Part shown: piece by piece, positions 1 to 8,327 of the stretch
Layout: every line of letters starts with the position of its first letter
Numbering within the stretch: the first letter of the stretch is position 1
Assembly: GCA_900547475.1 (NCBI GenBank)
Contig: URGW01000002.1
Location: 62,001 to 126,000 of the forward strand
Direction: 5' to 3'
Source of the DNA: an uncultured Clostridium sp.
Lineage (GTDB): Bacteria > Bacillota > Clostridia > Clostridiales > Clostridiaceae
Length of the DNA: 64,000 nucleotides
Position numbers and translations under genes: made by a program
The notes under the pieces: model-generated
Told to the model about the DNA's origin: nothing
Databases searched by the model: none
What the model saw: only the letters and a program-made list of their open reading frames with translations

Positions 1-587
1 ATACCTATAATAATAAGAACAATTCCACCTATAAGTTCAGCATAATCTTTAAATACTAAACCAATTTTCTTACCTGCGATAACACCAATAAAACAGACTA
101 TAAATGTTATTAATCCAATAATTAATGATGAAGAAACTATGTTAACATTTAAGAATGCAAAACTTACTCCTATAGCTAAAGCATCTATGCTTGTAGCAAT
201 AGCAAGAGTAGTTAATTCCTTATTTGATAACTCACTTTTACTTTTTTCTTCCTCTTCTAAAGTAGTACTTGCTTCATTTGCAGCTTCTTCTTTTTCAGTA
301 ATTACTTCTTTACGATTCTCATAAAACTCATAAATCATCTTACCACCTAAAATTGATAGTAATATTAAAGCAATCCAATGATCTATAGCTTTTATATATC
401 CTTGAAAGCTTATTCCTAACATCCATCCCATTAATGGCATTACTGCTTGAAAAACTCCAAAGAATAAAGCTATTCTTATAGCTATTCCTTTAGTTAAATT
501 TTTCAAAGTCATTCCTTTTGTAACTGATACAGCAAATGCATCCATTGATAAAGCAATTGCTGTAAGTACAATTGTAATAATGTTCAT
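1..587 (-). CDS. mntP: Manganese efflux pump MntP (C-terminus outside window)
   Basis: Reading the minus strand from the ATG at 587 gives a membrane protein beginning MNIITIVLTAIALSMDAFAV, typical of the MntP (DUF204) manganese exporter. The SMDAFAVS motif recurs in the second half as a SIDALAIG motif, as expected for the internal repeat of this family with its conserved aspartates. A charged Glu/Lys-rich cytoplasmic loop separates the halves. The frame is open to base 1, so the last part is missing. A GAGGAG ribosome site lies 7 bases before this ATG; the alternative ATG at 593 is too close to it. The gene is preceded by a leader with a terminator and a probable Mn2+ riboswitch, which fits Mn2+-induced export. 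Confidence 0.93.
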   Translation of the reverse strand, partial: MNIITIVLTAIALSMDAFAVSVTKGMTLKNLTKGIAIRIALFFGVFQAVMPLMGWMLGISFQGYIKAIDHWIALILLSILGGKMIYEFYENRKEVITEKEEAANEASTTLEEEEKSKSELSNKELTTLAIATSIDALAIGVSFAFLNVNIVSSSLIIGLITFIVCFIGVIAGKKIGLVFKDYAELIGGIVLIIIG

Positions 588-640
588 AATCATTCTCCTC
601 ACTTATTATTTTCTCTTATTTTTTTACTTATATACAAAAA

Positions 641-688
641 AATAACGAGATTCATGGATGCAAAAAAGCATCCATGAGTCTCGTTATT
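641..688 (-). terminator. Intrinsic terminator in the mntP leader (riboswitch expression platform)
   Basis: On the minus strand a long, near-perfect hairpin (arms built from AATAACGAGA and GGATGC with a T6 loop) is followed directly by a T7 run. It lies between the promoter at 773-801 and the mntP start at 587. A terminator in a 5' leader ahead of the coding start is the usual off-switch of a riboswitch or attenuator. Confidence 0.85.
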
Positions 689-689
689 T

Positions 690-767
690 AAGATTAAGCC
701 AGATTTCATTCAAAATCATTATGTTGACCTAACCACATTTACATGCTAACTACTCCCTCACAGGACC
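690..767 (-). ncRNA. Probable yybP-ykoY (Mn2+) riboswitch aptamer
   Basis: The transcribed minus-strand leader carries GAGGGAGTAG near its 5' end, resembling the conserved GGGGAGUAG element of the yybP-ykoY manganese riboswitch. An ATGTTG arm near the 5' end can pair with CAACAT downstream. The aptamer lies between a strong promoter and a terminator and precedes mntP, one of the best known genes controlled by this class. The motif match and gene context are visible; the class assignment is inference, because I could not fold it or score it against the covariance model. Confidence 0.65.
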
Positions 768-772
768 AACAT

Positions 773-801
773 ATTATACTATTATATTATTTATATGTCA
801 A
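773..801 (-). promoter_or_regulatory. Promoter of the mntP leader
   Basis: On the minus strand a consensus -35 TTGACA (796-801) and a consensus -10 TATAAT (773-778) are separated by exactly 17 bases. Transcription would start near 766, right at the 5' edge of the riboswitch-like leader. Confidence 0.85.
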
Positions 802-809
802 TCATTTAC

Positions 810-2186
810 TTATATCCTATTTCTCTTCAAATACCTTCCATATCCCTTTTTTCCTACAAACTCTCCATCTTTAGAAATTATCTTTCCTCTTAATATTGTA
901 AATATAGGGTATCCCTTAAGGCTAAATCCTTCATAAGCTGTATAATCTACATTAGAATGAAGTTTATCAGTAGTCAAAGTAACATCCTTATTAGGATCTA
1001 TTATGGTAATATCGGCATCACTTCCAACTGCTATTGTTCCCTTTTTAGGATATAATCCAAATATCTTAGCTGGATTTGTACAACATACCTCTACAAACTT
1101 ATTTATGCTTATTCTCCCCTTCATTACCCCTTCAGAAAAAATTAATGCCATTCTTTCTTCAACTCCTGGTGCACCATTGGGGCATTTAGTAAAATCCTCT
1201 TTTCCTAGTTGTTTATCTTTATTAAATGAAAATGGACAGTGGTCTGTTGCTATAGTTTGTATATATCCATCACTAATACCTTGCCATAAAGCTTCACAGT
1301 TCTCAGAACTTCTAAGAGGTGGACTCATTATATATTTTAACCCTTCATTATTTTCTAATTCATATTTACTTTCATCTAGCAATAAATACTGAGGGCATGT
1401 TTCTGCATAAACATTTTGTCCACTTTCTCTTGCTTTTCTTATATAATCTAATCCATCTTTTGTTGATAAATGAACAACATATAATCCTTTATAATTAGCC
1501 ATTTTAGCTAACTTAATCATTCTATTTACAGCTTCCCCCTCTGCTTCTACTGGCCTGCTTAAACAATGATATTTAGAACTTATTAATCCTTTATCTATAA
1601 ACTTCTTTCTTAAATATTGAATACTTCCATGATTTTCACAATGTATTGTTGTTATTCCACCTAATTCTTTTAATCTTTCAAAAACACTTATCACCTTATC
1701 ATCATCTATTTTATAATCATAAGTTAAATATCCCTTAAAGCTTTGGATTCCACACTCATCAATAATTTCCTTCATTTCATCTAATATTTCATCATTAACA
1801 TGCTGTATAACTCCATGGAATCCATAATCTACTACAGCATTATTATCTGCATATTCATGGTATACATTAACCTGATGTTTTAAATCACATCCTTCTGGCC
1901 CAAATCCCATATGATCAACAATACTTGTTGTCCCTCCACAAGCAGCTGCAATAGTTCCAGTATAAAAATCATCATTAGCAACAGTATTACCTACATGTAA
2001 ATTAAAATGAGTATGTATGTCTATTCCACCAGGAACAACATACTTTCCATTAGCATCAATTATCTCATCTACCACTCTAGTAATATTTAAACCTATTTCC
2101 TTTACAATTTCATTTTCAATAAAAATATCACCAGTATATTTATCACTAGCCGTAACTATAAATCCATTTTTTATTAATAAGGACAT
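810..2186 (-). CDS. hydA: Dihydropyrimidinase / hydantoinase (amidohydrolase family)
   Basis: This 458-residue protein matches the cyclic amidohydrolase family (D-hydantoinase, dihydropyrimidinase), which hydrolyses cyclic amides such as dihydropyrimidines or 5-substituted hydantoins in the cytoplasm. The metal-binding motif GGIDIHTHF places His58 and His60. The lysine expected to be carboxylated to bridge the two metals is Lys151 in SFKGYLTYDY. A later TDHCPF motif supplies the conserved aspartate. Length is normal for the family. The start follows a GAGGGGGGT ribosome site. No pyrimidine or hydantoin genes are nearby, so the true substrate is uncertain; allantoinase and phenylhydantoinase are alternatives. 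It lies 79 bases after lacZ on the same strand and could be read through from it. Confidence 0.85.
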   Translation of the reverse strand: MSLLIKNGFIVTASDKYTGDIFIENEIVKEIGLNITRVVDEIIDANGKYVVPGGIDIHTHFNLHVGNTVANDDFYTGTIAAACGGTTSIVDHMGFGPEGCDLKHQVNVYHEYADNNAVVDYGFHGVIQHVNDEILDEMKEIIDECGIQSFKGYLTYDYKIDDDKVISVFERLKELGGITTIHCENHGSIQYLRKKFIDKGLISSKYHCLSRPVEAEGEAVNRMIKLAKMANYKGLYVVHLSTKDGLDYIRKARESGQNVYAETCPQYLLLDESKYELENNEGLKYIMSPPLRSSENCEALWQGISDGYIQTIATDHCPFSFNKDKQLGKEDFTKCPNGAPGVEERMALIFSEGVMKGRISINKFVEVCCTNPAKIFGLYPKKGTIAVGSDADITIIDPNKDVTLTTDKLHSNVDYTAYEGFSLKGYPIFTILRGKIISKDGEFVGKKGYGRYLKRNRI

Positions 2187-2264
2187 ATAATCACCCCCCT
2201 CTTTTTTAATATCTATTCTATATCATTTGCCCATATTCCTTTTATAAATATAATTTAAATACTT

Positions 2265-5200
2265 TTATATCCCCTTAATAGTAAACTCAAAACTCATATC
2301 TTTATTTGAAGGTATTAAATATTCATCATGTGGCATAGAACCCCAGCTATCATCTCCTCCAACACCTATATTTTTTAATGATGCTCTTAGAATAGTATGA
2401 TAAACTGGTGGTAACTCATAGTGATGATATGCATTTTCTAACTCATGTGGAGTATATGGAAGTGCACTAAATTCAAAGTTGTTACCAGTTATCATCAATC
2501 CATTGCCTGTATTATCAGTAACCTTAACCCATTTTAAATCAGTTTTGTTACCACACTCTTGTGGAATAACATATTTTGATACATTATCAATGACCTTATT
2601 TTTATGAACACCTAATCTTGCACCCTTGTTTCTATCAGAATAATTTTCTTCAATACCTCTACCAAACCAAGTCAAGTTATTATAAGCACAAGGAATTTTA
2701 ATCATCATCCCGAAATCCAACATATTAGGTAATCCTTCTACTGCCTTATAATCCATTTTTACCTTTATACTTCCATCTCCTAATGTGGTATATGTTACAT
2801 CACATTTACTTTCTGGAGTTGTTGGTAATGCATATGTGTAAGTTATACTTGCTTTATATTCATCATAAGAAATTTTTATATCTATAGCTTTAGCATAAAG
2901 ACTCGCAACTTTCCATGCTGCACATTTAAATGCCATTGAATTTCCTCTATCATTATCAGTTGGTGCATGCCAGAAGTTTGGCTTAGGAATTTCATTAATA
3001 TATTCTCTTCCATTAAACTTATAAGATATTAATCCACCATAATTCTTTGAATAAATTACTTCAAAATTTCTTCCTCTTACTCCAAAGTTAACATCACAAT
3101 CATTTACAATTATTTTTTCATTATATTCTTTATTATTATCTGAAATTTCATAATAATCTTGTCCAAAAGCTACTTCATGACCTTTTTTTGCCCATAAAGT
3201 ATTCTCCTTCAATACAGCTTTTACATCTATTGTATAATTACCTGAATTACTCTTTTTAGATATTGGTAGATTTATCTCTATTTCACTACCAGCTTCAAGG
3301 CATATATTTAACTTTCCATATTCTATAACATTTCCTTCTCTTAAATACTCCCAAAGAATATCATATTGATCCAAATTTATAAATAAATTATCATTTTTTA
3401 TTCTTACAGAATTGAAATTAACATCTATCTTTATATTTTGGTAGTTAAACTTTACTTCTTGCATCTTTGGTGATTCTTTTCTCTCAGCATAAATAATACC
3501 ATTCATACAGAAATTATAATCTGTAGGTCTATCTCCAAAATCACCACCATAGGCTAAATAGTCTTTTCCATAAATATCTTTAGTCATTAGTCCTTGATCA
3601 ATAAAATCCCAAATAAATCCCCCTTGATACATTTGATACTTGTCTTCAAGCTCTATATATTTATGCATTGCACCATTAGAATTTCCCATAGCATGAGTAT
3701 ATTCACATAACATAAATGGCTTTTCTGGATTATTATTTAAATATTCTTCAATATCCTTCACTTTTGCATACATTCTACTTTCCATATCAGAAGTATTATT
3801 GTATCTTCTATCATTAAATACTCCTTCATAATGTACTAATCTACTACTATCAGTATTTCTAAAGTATTCAGACATTAAATAAATATTTTCTCCACCAAAT
3901 GATTCATTCCCACAAGACCAAATAACTATAGATGGATGATTTTTATCTCTTTCTAGCATAGATTTTGCTCTATCTAAAACACACTCTCTCCACTCCTTCT
4001 TTGAACCTGGAACAACACATTTCGGATCTATTTTCCCCATCTTTTGCCATGTACCATGACTTTCTAAGTTAGTTTCATCAATAACATAAAGTCCATACTC
4101 ATCACATAATTCATAGAAATAGCTTTGATTTGGATAATGAGAAGTTCTAACTGCATTAATGTTATTCCTCTTCATTGTTTTAACATCCCAAAGCATTTCC
4201 TCCTTAGTAATATATCTTCCTGTATAACAACTAAACTCATGTCTATTTACCCCTTTAAAAACAATTCTTTTACCATTAATATGCATTATATTATTAATCA
4301 TTTCAAAAGACCTAAATCCAACCTTTTGTTGTATAACTTCAATTATATTATTATTTTTATCTAAGACCTCTATTAGCAAGTTATAAAGATTTGGCTCTTC
4401 TGCACTCCATAGCTTTATATCCGTTAACTCTTCCTTTATACTTAATTTATTACCTTCAATACTTTGAGTTTTCTCTAAAATTTTATTATTACTATTATCT
4501 ATTAAAGTAAATTTAAGAGCTGAATCTAAATTTCCTTCAATTTTTAAGTCAACATCTAGCTCACATTTTTTATAATTATCTTTAAGATTTGTATGAACAA
4601 AAATATCATTTATATGAGTTTCTGGCTTTGTATATAAATACACATCTCTAAATATTCCTGAAAATCTCCAAAAATCCTGATCTTCTAACCAACTTCCACT
4701 ACAAAACTTAACTACCATAACAGCTAATTTATTTTTTCCTACTTTATATAAATTGCTTAAATCAAAATCAGATGGCGTAAAGCTATCTTCACTATATCCG
4801 ACAAAATTACCATTTAACCATATAAAGAAAGCGCTTTCAACTCCTTCAAAAAAAACATGTAATTGTTTACCAAAGAATTCTGAAGATATCTCAAATTCCT
4901 TTACATAACATCCAACTGGATTATATCTTTTAGGAACCAATGGAGGTACAATATCATCATGTCCATCCCAAGAATACATTGTATTTACATAATGTGGTTT
5001 ATCATATCCTTGAAGCTGAATGTGTCCTGGAACTTTTATATTATCCCAACTCTCAACATTATAATCCTCTTCATAAAAATTATTAATTATTCCATCCAAG
5101 TTTTTACTATAATGAAATTTCCACTCTCCATTTAATAGTGTTTTAAAAGAAGAATTACCTTCTAATAACTCCTCTAAATTTCTATAGAATTTATGATCCG

Positions 5201-5270
5201 ATTTAGCTTCTAGCCTATTAATTTCATAAATCTCTGAATTCTCTAAATAACTTAAATCAAATTTTCTCAT
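2265..5270 (-). CDS. lacZ: Beta-galactosidase LacZ (GH2)
   Basis: A full-length 1001-residue glycoside hydrolase family 2 enzyme that cleaves terminal beta-galactosides such as lactose. Domain order is typical: N-terminal jelly roll (about 50-215), immunoglobulin-like domain, TIM barrel (about 320-620), second Ig-like domain and C-terminal beta-sandwich (about 740-1000). The acid/base glutamate is E456 in WSCGNESFGG and the nucleophile is E523 in LCEYTHAMGN. The RTSHYPN motif is also present. There is no signal peptide, so it acts in the cytoplasm on imported sugar. No lactose transporter or lac regulator is adjacent. Confidence 0.95.
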   Translation of the reverse strand: MRKFDLSYLENSEIYEINRLEAKSDHKFYRNLEELLEGNSSFKTLLNGEWKFHYSKNLDGIINNFYEEDYNVESWDNIKVPGHIQLQGYDKPHYVNTMYSWDGHDDIVPPLVPKRYNPVGCYVKEFEISSEFFGKQLHVFFEGVESAFFIWLNGNFVGYSEDSFTPSDFDLSNLYKVGKNKLAVMVVKFCSGSWLEDQDFWRFSGIFRDVYLYTKPETHINDIFVHTNLKDNYKKCELDVDLKIEGNLDSALKFTLIDNSNNKILEKTQSIEGNKLSIKEELTDIKLWSAEEPNLYNLLIEVLDKNNNIIEVIQQKVGFRSFEMINNIMHINGKRIVFKGVNRHEFSCYTGRYITKEEMLWDVKTMKRNNINAVRTSHYPNQSYFYELCDEYGLYVIDETNLESHGTWQKMGKIDPKCVVPGSKKEWRECVLDRAKSMLERDKNHPSIVIWSCGNESFGGENIYLMSEYFRNTDSSRLVHYEGVFNDRRYNNTSDMESRMYAKVKDIEEYLNNNPEKPFMLCEYTHAMGNSNGAMHKYIELEDKYQMYQGGFIWDFIDQGLMTKDIYGKDYLAYGGDFGDRPTDYNFCMNGIIYAERKESPKMQEVKFNYQNIKIDVNFNSVRIKNDNLFINLDQYDILWEYLREGNVIEYGKLNICLEAGSEIEINLPISKKSNSGNYTIDVKAVLKENTLWAKKGHEVAFGQDYYEISDNNKEYNEKIIVNDCDVNFGVRGRNFEVIYSKNYGGLISYKFNGREYINEIPKPNFWHAPTDNDRGNSMAFKCAAWKVASLYAKAIDIKISYDEYKASITYTYALPTTPESKCDVTYTTLGDGSIKVKMDYKAVEGLPNMLDFGMMIKIPCAYNNLTWFGRGIEENYSDRNKGARLGVHKNKVIDNVSKYVIPQECGNKTDLKWVKVTDNTGNGLMITGNNFEFSALPYTPHELENAYHHYELPPVYHTILRASLKNIGVGGDDSWGSMPHDEYLIPSNKDMSFEFTIKGI

Positions 5271-5424
5271 TTCCCTTCCTCCATTTCTCTAATTACCTCT
5301 TATTTTTTATAATAATATTTTTACTTATCATCTATATTTTATCACGATATTTATCTTATAATCTAGTCATTTATTTAAAATTTATATATTTTGTTAATAT
5401 TTTCAATATTATTGGATGTTTTTT

Positions 5425-5460
5425 AACTTACAATATATTAATTTGTATATATTGTAAGTT
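5425..5460. repeat. Perfect 14-bp inverted repeat (hairpin) between small membrane gene and lacZ
   Basis: AACTTACAATATAT (5425-5438) is repeated as its exact reverse complement at 5447-5460 with an 8-base loop. It lies 18 bases after the stop of the 5479-5733 gene. On the minus strand it is not followed by a T run, so it is not a standard terminator. It could be a transcript-end stabiliser or an operator upstream of lacZ. Confidence 0.6.
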
Positions 5461-5478
5461 ATCTGTTTATATTACTTC

Positions 5479-5733
5479 TTAATCTACTACCTCTTCCTTC
5501 TTTTCTTTTGTTGCATTATTTATTGCCTCATTAACCTCATCTAAAACTTCATCTAAAACTTTATCTAGTTCATCTATATTATTCTCTTCATCCTCCTCAT
5601 TGCTCTCCCCGTAATTATTTCCATTGTTATTACCACAATAAATACCTTTTTTAATAGGTGCTATTAAAAAACCTGCTACCACTCCAGAAAAAAAACATGC
5701 TGCTCCTAATAGAATTTTTTCTTTTTTATTCAT
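5479..5733 (-). CDS. Small membrane-anchored acidic protein (YtxH-like)
   Basis: An 84-residue protein with a basic N-terminus, one membrane segment (residues about 6-25, rich in Gly, Ala and Phe, ending LIAPIKKG) and a highly acidic Asn/Glu/Asp tail. The layout resembles YtxH-like small Gram-positive proteins, which have one N-terminal membrane helix with a glycine-rich face followed by a charged tail. No catalytic motif is seen. An AGGTAGGG ribosome site precedes the ATG. Function is unknown; the family link is weak and based on layout. Confidence 0.55.
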   Translation of the reverse strand: MNKKEKILLGAACFFSGVVAGFLIAPIKKGIYCGNNNGNNYGESNEEDEENNIDELDKVLDEVLDEVNEAINNATKEKKEEVVD

Positions 5734-5819
5734 TTAACCCTACCTCCAATATAATTTGTTTGCTTAAACATATACATTAGTTATATGTTCAATATTTTAA
5801 TAATATTATTTACTTATAA

Positions 5820-6486
5820 TTATTTAATAATATATATACAAATTAAAACCCTATCAAATATTAAATAATTTGGAGTTGCCATACTTGTAGGAATTAAACT
5901 TCTATCATAATAACTACCTTCTGATGTATAAAACTCTATTTTTATATCTTTATTGTTATTTGGTATTAATGTTAAGGTTTTTTCACATACCTTAACATCA
6001 AATTTTAATTCTGATCTTTCACTTGTTTCTCCAGCTTCCCTATAATTAAATAATGGAACTAAATTTAACTTAGCCTCCTCACTACCATTTTCAATTTCAT
6101 AGCATACAGCAACAGTATTATGTCCATACTCCATAGCTATACTTTTATTTATATAAACATCTTCAACCTTATATCTATATTCTGGAACCGTATCCAAAAT
6201 GAACTGTTCTAAATACTGTTGTCCATTTTTTTGAAGTTCCTATATATTGCTAAGATGTTAAATCATACTCTCTATCTTTAATAATAATTTGCTCTTGCAC
6301 TCTTGTAAGTATAAGCTTTCTATTTACAGGTGCATTTAATGAAGCTACTAAATATCCATGAAAAGCCTGTGAAGCTCCACCTGCAACAGTATGGTTAGCA
6401 TATCCACCAATTCCATTACCAACTGCCCATGATAATTCATTACCATCTTCTATTGTTTTCCACATTCCTCTTCCATACTTATACAT
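5820..6486 (-). pseudogene. Glycogen debranching enzyme N-terminal domain, broken
   Basis: The fragment starting MYKYGRGMWKTIEDGNELSW at 6486 (AGGGGAAG ribosome site) continues with WAVGNGIGGYANHTVAGGAS and AFHGYLVASLNAPVNRK. This is the recognisable N-terminal domain (GDE_N) of bacterial glycogen debranching enzymes. The frame hits TAG near 6250, and the related reading resumes in another frame as NGQQYLEQFILDTVPEYRYK. The shift lies in a run of seven A's (near 6225-6232) where six would keep the frame. Homology ends near 5835, with no trace of the large C-terminal amylo-alpha-1,6-glucosidase domain. There are thus at least three lesions: a nonsense codon, a one-base slip and a C-terminal loss. 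Confidence 0.85.
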
Positions 6487-6599
6487 ATATTCTTCCCCTT
6501 CTTTTACTAAGTTATATTTTGATAATGAAATTATACATAAGTTTTTTTTAACAAACAATAAAACATATCTGCTACTTTTACACTAAAACTGCTAAATTA

Positions 6600-7085
6600 T
6601 TCATTACGTGTAAGCAAAAAAATGAAATATTTATTTTCCAGGAAACGTGAAATTTTTACCTATAATTTATATAATTAATGTCTTTTGCTACATGTTATAT
6701 AACAAGTTGTTAACTAAAAGTATTTTAACCTAAATAAAATAATACTCTTTAAATTAAAAGATAATTATTCTATTAAAATAATTTATAGTACAGAACATTA
6801 ACTTTATAGGTATTTCTCTTTTAAATTGCAGACCTAGGCCTTAAAGCCAGTAATAGAGAAAATTTAATGATATAACCGAAATAAAGTATTATATAATAAG
6901 CTTTAGAATTTAATTATTATTGTAATAAAATTAGCGTTAAAAAGCTGAGGCAAGCGATAGCGAACTTCGAAGCTTTAGCTGATTTTATGGAGATAATAAT
7001 ATAAACTCTTAGCGAAATTATATGACTTAATGAAGGTCATATCATTAATTTTCGGCATCATGGCATTAACGCTTTGGTGTACAAT
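6600..7085. repeat. Palindromic repeat element, copy A
   Basis: No ORF is supported here. Bases 6611-6680 match, with a handful of differences, the reverse complement of 10759-10828. Bases 6780-6875 and 7025-7075 resemble parts of 10370-10480 read in reverse. Bases 6905-6946 and 6971-7009 form a long imperfect inverted repeat around the core GCGATAGCGAA; the same core, as GCGATAGTGAA, occurs in copy B. The element is a mosaic of hairpin-forming segments. It could be a MITE-like element or the DNA of a structured RNA. It starts about 110 bases upstream of the decayed debranching gene and ends at the stop of the DUF3783 gene. Confidence 0.7.
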
Positions 7086-7086
7086 A

Positions 7087-7515
7087 TTATTTGCTATGTT
7101 GATCTGTGAAGTCTCCTTTGCTTATTGCAATGCGCTCTGCAACTAGGTTAGAAAGCACTTCATTTACGGTCCAATCTATTGAAGTTTCTGTAACTACAGC
7201 CTTTAAAACATTATTCACTCTTACTTTTTTTAGATTTTCAATAAAGATATTCATCTTTGCTGGTGGTATTGCATTAAATATTATAGCTCTTTCTTTTCTT
7301 CCATCTTCACATTCTGTATTTATATTATTATCTAATACATCTTTAATAACTGTATTACCATTTTTACTATTTAAAATTATTTGATCTCTAATACCTAAAA
7401 TCATTGCGCAATTTTTAACTTTTTGCAAATCCTTTCCTGCTAAATTACAAAGTAATATGCAAGCTCTCCCCTCTCTAGCAGTACTATCTTTTATATCTAA
7501 CTTATCAAATGACAT
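7087..7515 (-). CDS. DUF3783 domain-containing protein
   Basis: A 142-residue soluble protein resembling the clostridial DUF3783 family: an N-terminal charged segment, a middle ILGIRDQIILNSKNGNTVIK stretch, and a C-terminal part with VVTETSIDWTVNEVLSNLVAE. No enzyme motif or membrane segment is visible and the function is unknown. The start is ATG at 7515 after a GGAGG-type site (TTGGAGGAAT). The gene stands alone: copy A of the palindromic element abuts its stop, and a divergent promoter region for the YopX-like gene lies upstream. Confidence 0.6.
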   Translation of the reverse strand: MSFDKLDIKDSTAREGRACILLCNLAGKDLQKVKNCAMILGIRDQIILNSKNGNTVIKDVLDNNINTECEDGRKERAIIFNAIPPAKMNIFIENLKKVRVNNVLKAVVTETSIDWTVNEVLSNLVAERIAISKGDFTDQHSK

Positions 7516-7751
7516 ATGTATTCCTCCAATTTTATTTATTAACTTTTTTAGTATAATTATATCATAAAATTCTTTTATTTAATATTTAAACAATAATAAT
7601 TATTATTTAATATTTAAAATAAAGCTTATGATTCTGTAAGAAATATTATATAATTTTAAACAAATGTATTTTCAAATATTTTCCAATTTGTTATAATATA
7701 ATATATGTTATGTAAATAACTATTTCTATGTTAAAGATTGGAGTGTTTTTA
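7516..7751. promoter_or_regulatory. Divergent intergenic region between DUF3783 and YopX-like genes
   Basis: A very AT-rich stretch with two copies of the near-palindrome TTTAATATTTAAA at about 7578-7620. A plus-strand TATAAT -10 box lies near 7694 in TTGTTATAATATAAT, upstream of the YopX-like gene. Nothing else is recognisable. Confidence 0.4.
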
Positions 7752-8213
7752 GTGGAAAAAAATTTAAAATTCAAAATATACAATAAGGTTTTAAATAAAT
7801 GCTTTAAAGTAACTAGAATAGATTATATGGATGAGGTTGTTTATTACTTTGATAGAGATAAAAATGATGAAGATATAGTTTCTTTTGATGATTCGGTCCT
7901 TTTAATGCCTACTGGAATTTGTGACTCTTTAGGTCGTGAAATATTTGAAGGTGATGTTATAACCTACCAAGAAAGTAGTTTTACTTATAAAAAGACTGCT
8001 GAAATAATATATGAAGATGGGTGCTTTATGACAAAGCAACTATTTCAAAAAAATTTAGAACTTAAAGCTCAAAAAGAAAACCTAATTGTTAACGACTTTA
8101 AAGATTTATTATGTGTTGCTACCTCATCTGTCTACAAACCAATTAAAATTATAGGTAATATTTTTACTTATAAATTAAGCAAAAATAATGGCAAAATTAA
8201 AATAGAAGTTTAA
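7752..8213 (+). CDS. YopX-like protein (phage-type)
   Basis: The best start is GTG at 7752, preceded by GGAG at 7739-7742 with 9 bases spacing; the ATG at 7728 has no ribosome site. The protein (about 153 residues) contains LLMPTGICDSLGREIFEGDV, matching the YopX signature in which a TGLxDxxGxEIxEGD core follows an N-terminal beta segment. YopX proteins are common on phages and prophages and their function is unknown. It stands alone, with no other phage gene nearby, so it is probably a stray from a lost prophage. A strong terminator follows it. Confidence 0.65.
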   Translation: MEKNLKFKIYNKVLNKCFKVTRIDYMDEVVYYFDRDKNDEDIVSFDDSVLLMPTGICDSLGREIFEGDVITYQESSFTYKKTAEIIYEDGCFMTKQLFQKNLELKAQKENLIVNDFKDLLCVATSSVYKPIKIIGNIFTYKLSKNNGKIKIEV

Positions 8214-8230
8214 TATAGCTTCTATTTTTT
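8201..8230 (+). terminator. Terminator of the YopX-like gene
   Basis: AATAGAAG (8201-8208) pairs perfectly with CTTCTATT (8219-8226) and a T run of eight follows on the plus strand. The stop codon of the gene lies in the loop. Confidence 0.85.
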
Positions 8231-8238
8231 TTATGAAA

Positions 8239-8274
8239 AAATAGAATATCGCATATACTACGATATCCTATTTC
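8239..8274. terminator. Hairpin between convergent YopX-like and rnj genes
   Basis: AAATAGAATATCG pairs with CGATATCCTATTT with one mismatch, giving a hairpin between the two convergent genes. Flanking A and T runs on both sides would allow it to end transcription from either direction. Confidence 0.6.
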
Positions 8275-8327
8275 AATTTTAAAATTTCTTTATTATACTC
8301 TTATAACTTTTCTATTAAAGCCTTACT

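Noticed and set aside
1003..1392. 129-residue plus-strand ORF over the dihydropyrimidinase gene
   Set aside because: It is antisense to a well-conserved enzyme, has no ribosome site and no recognisable protein.
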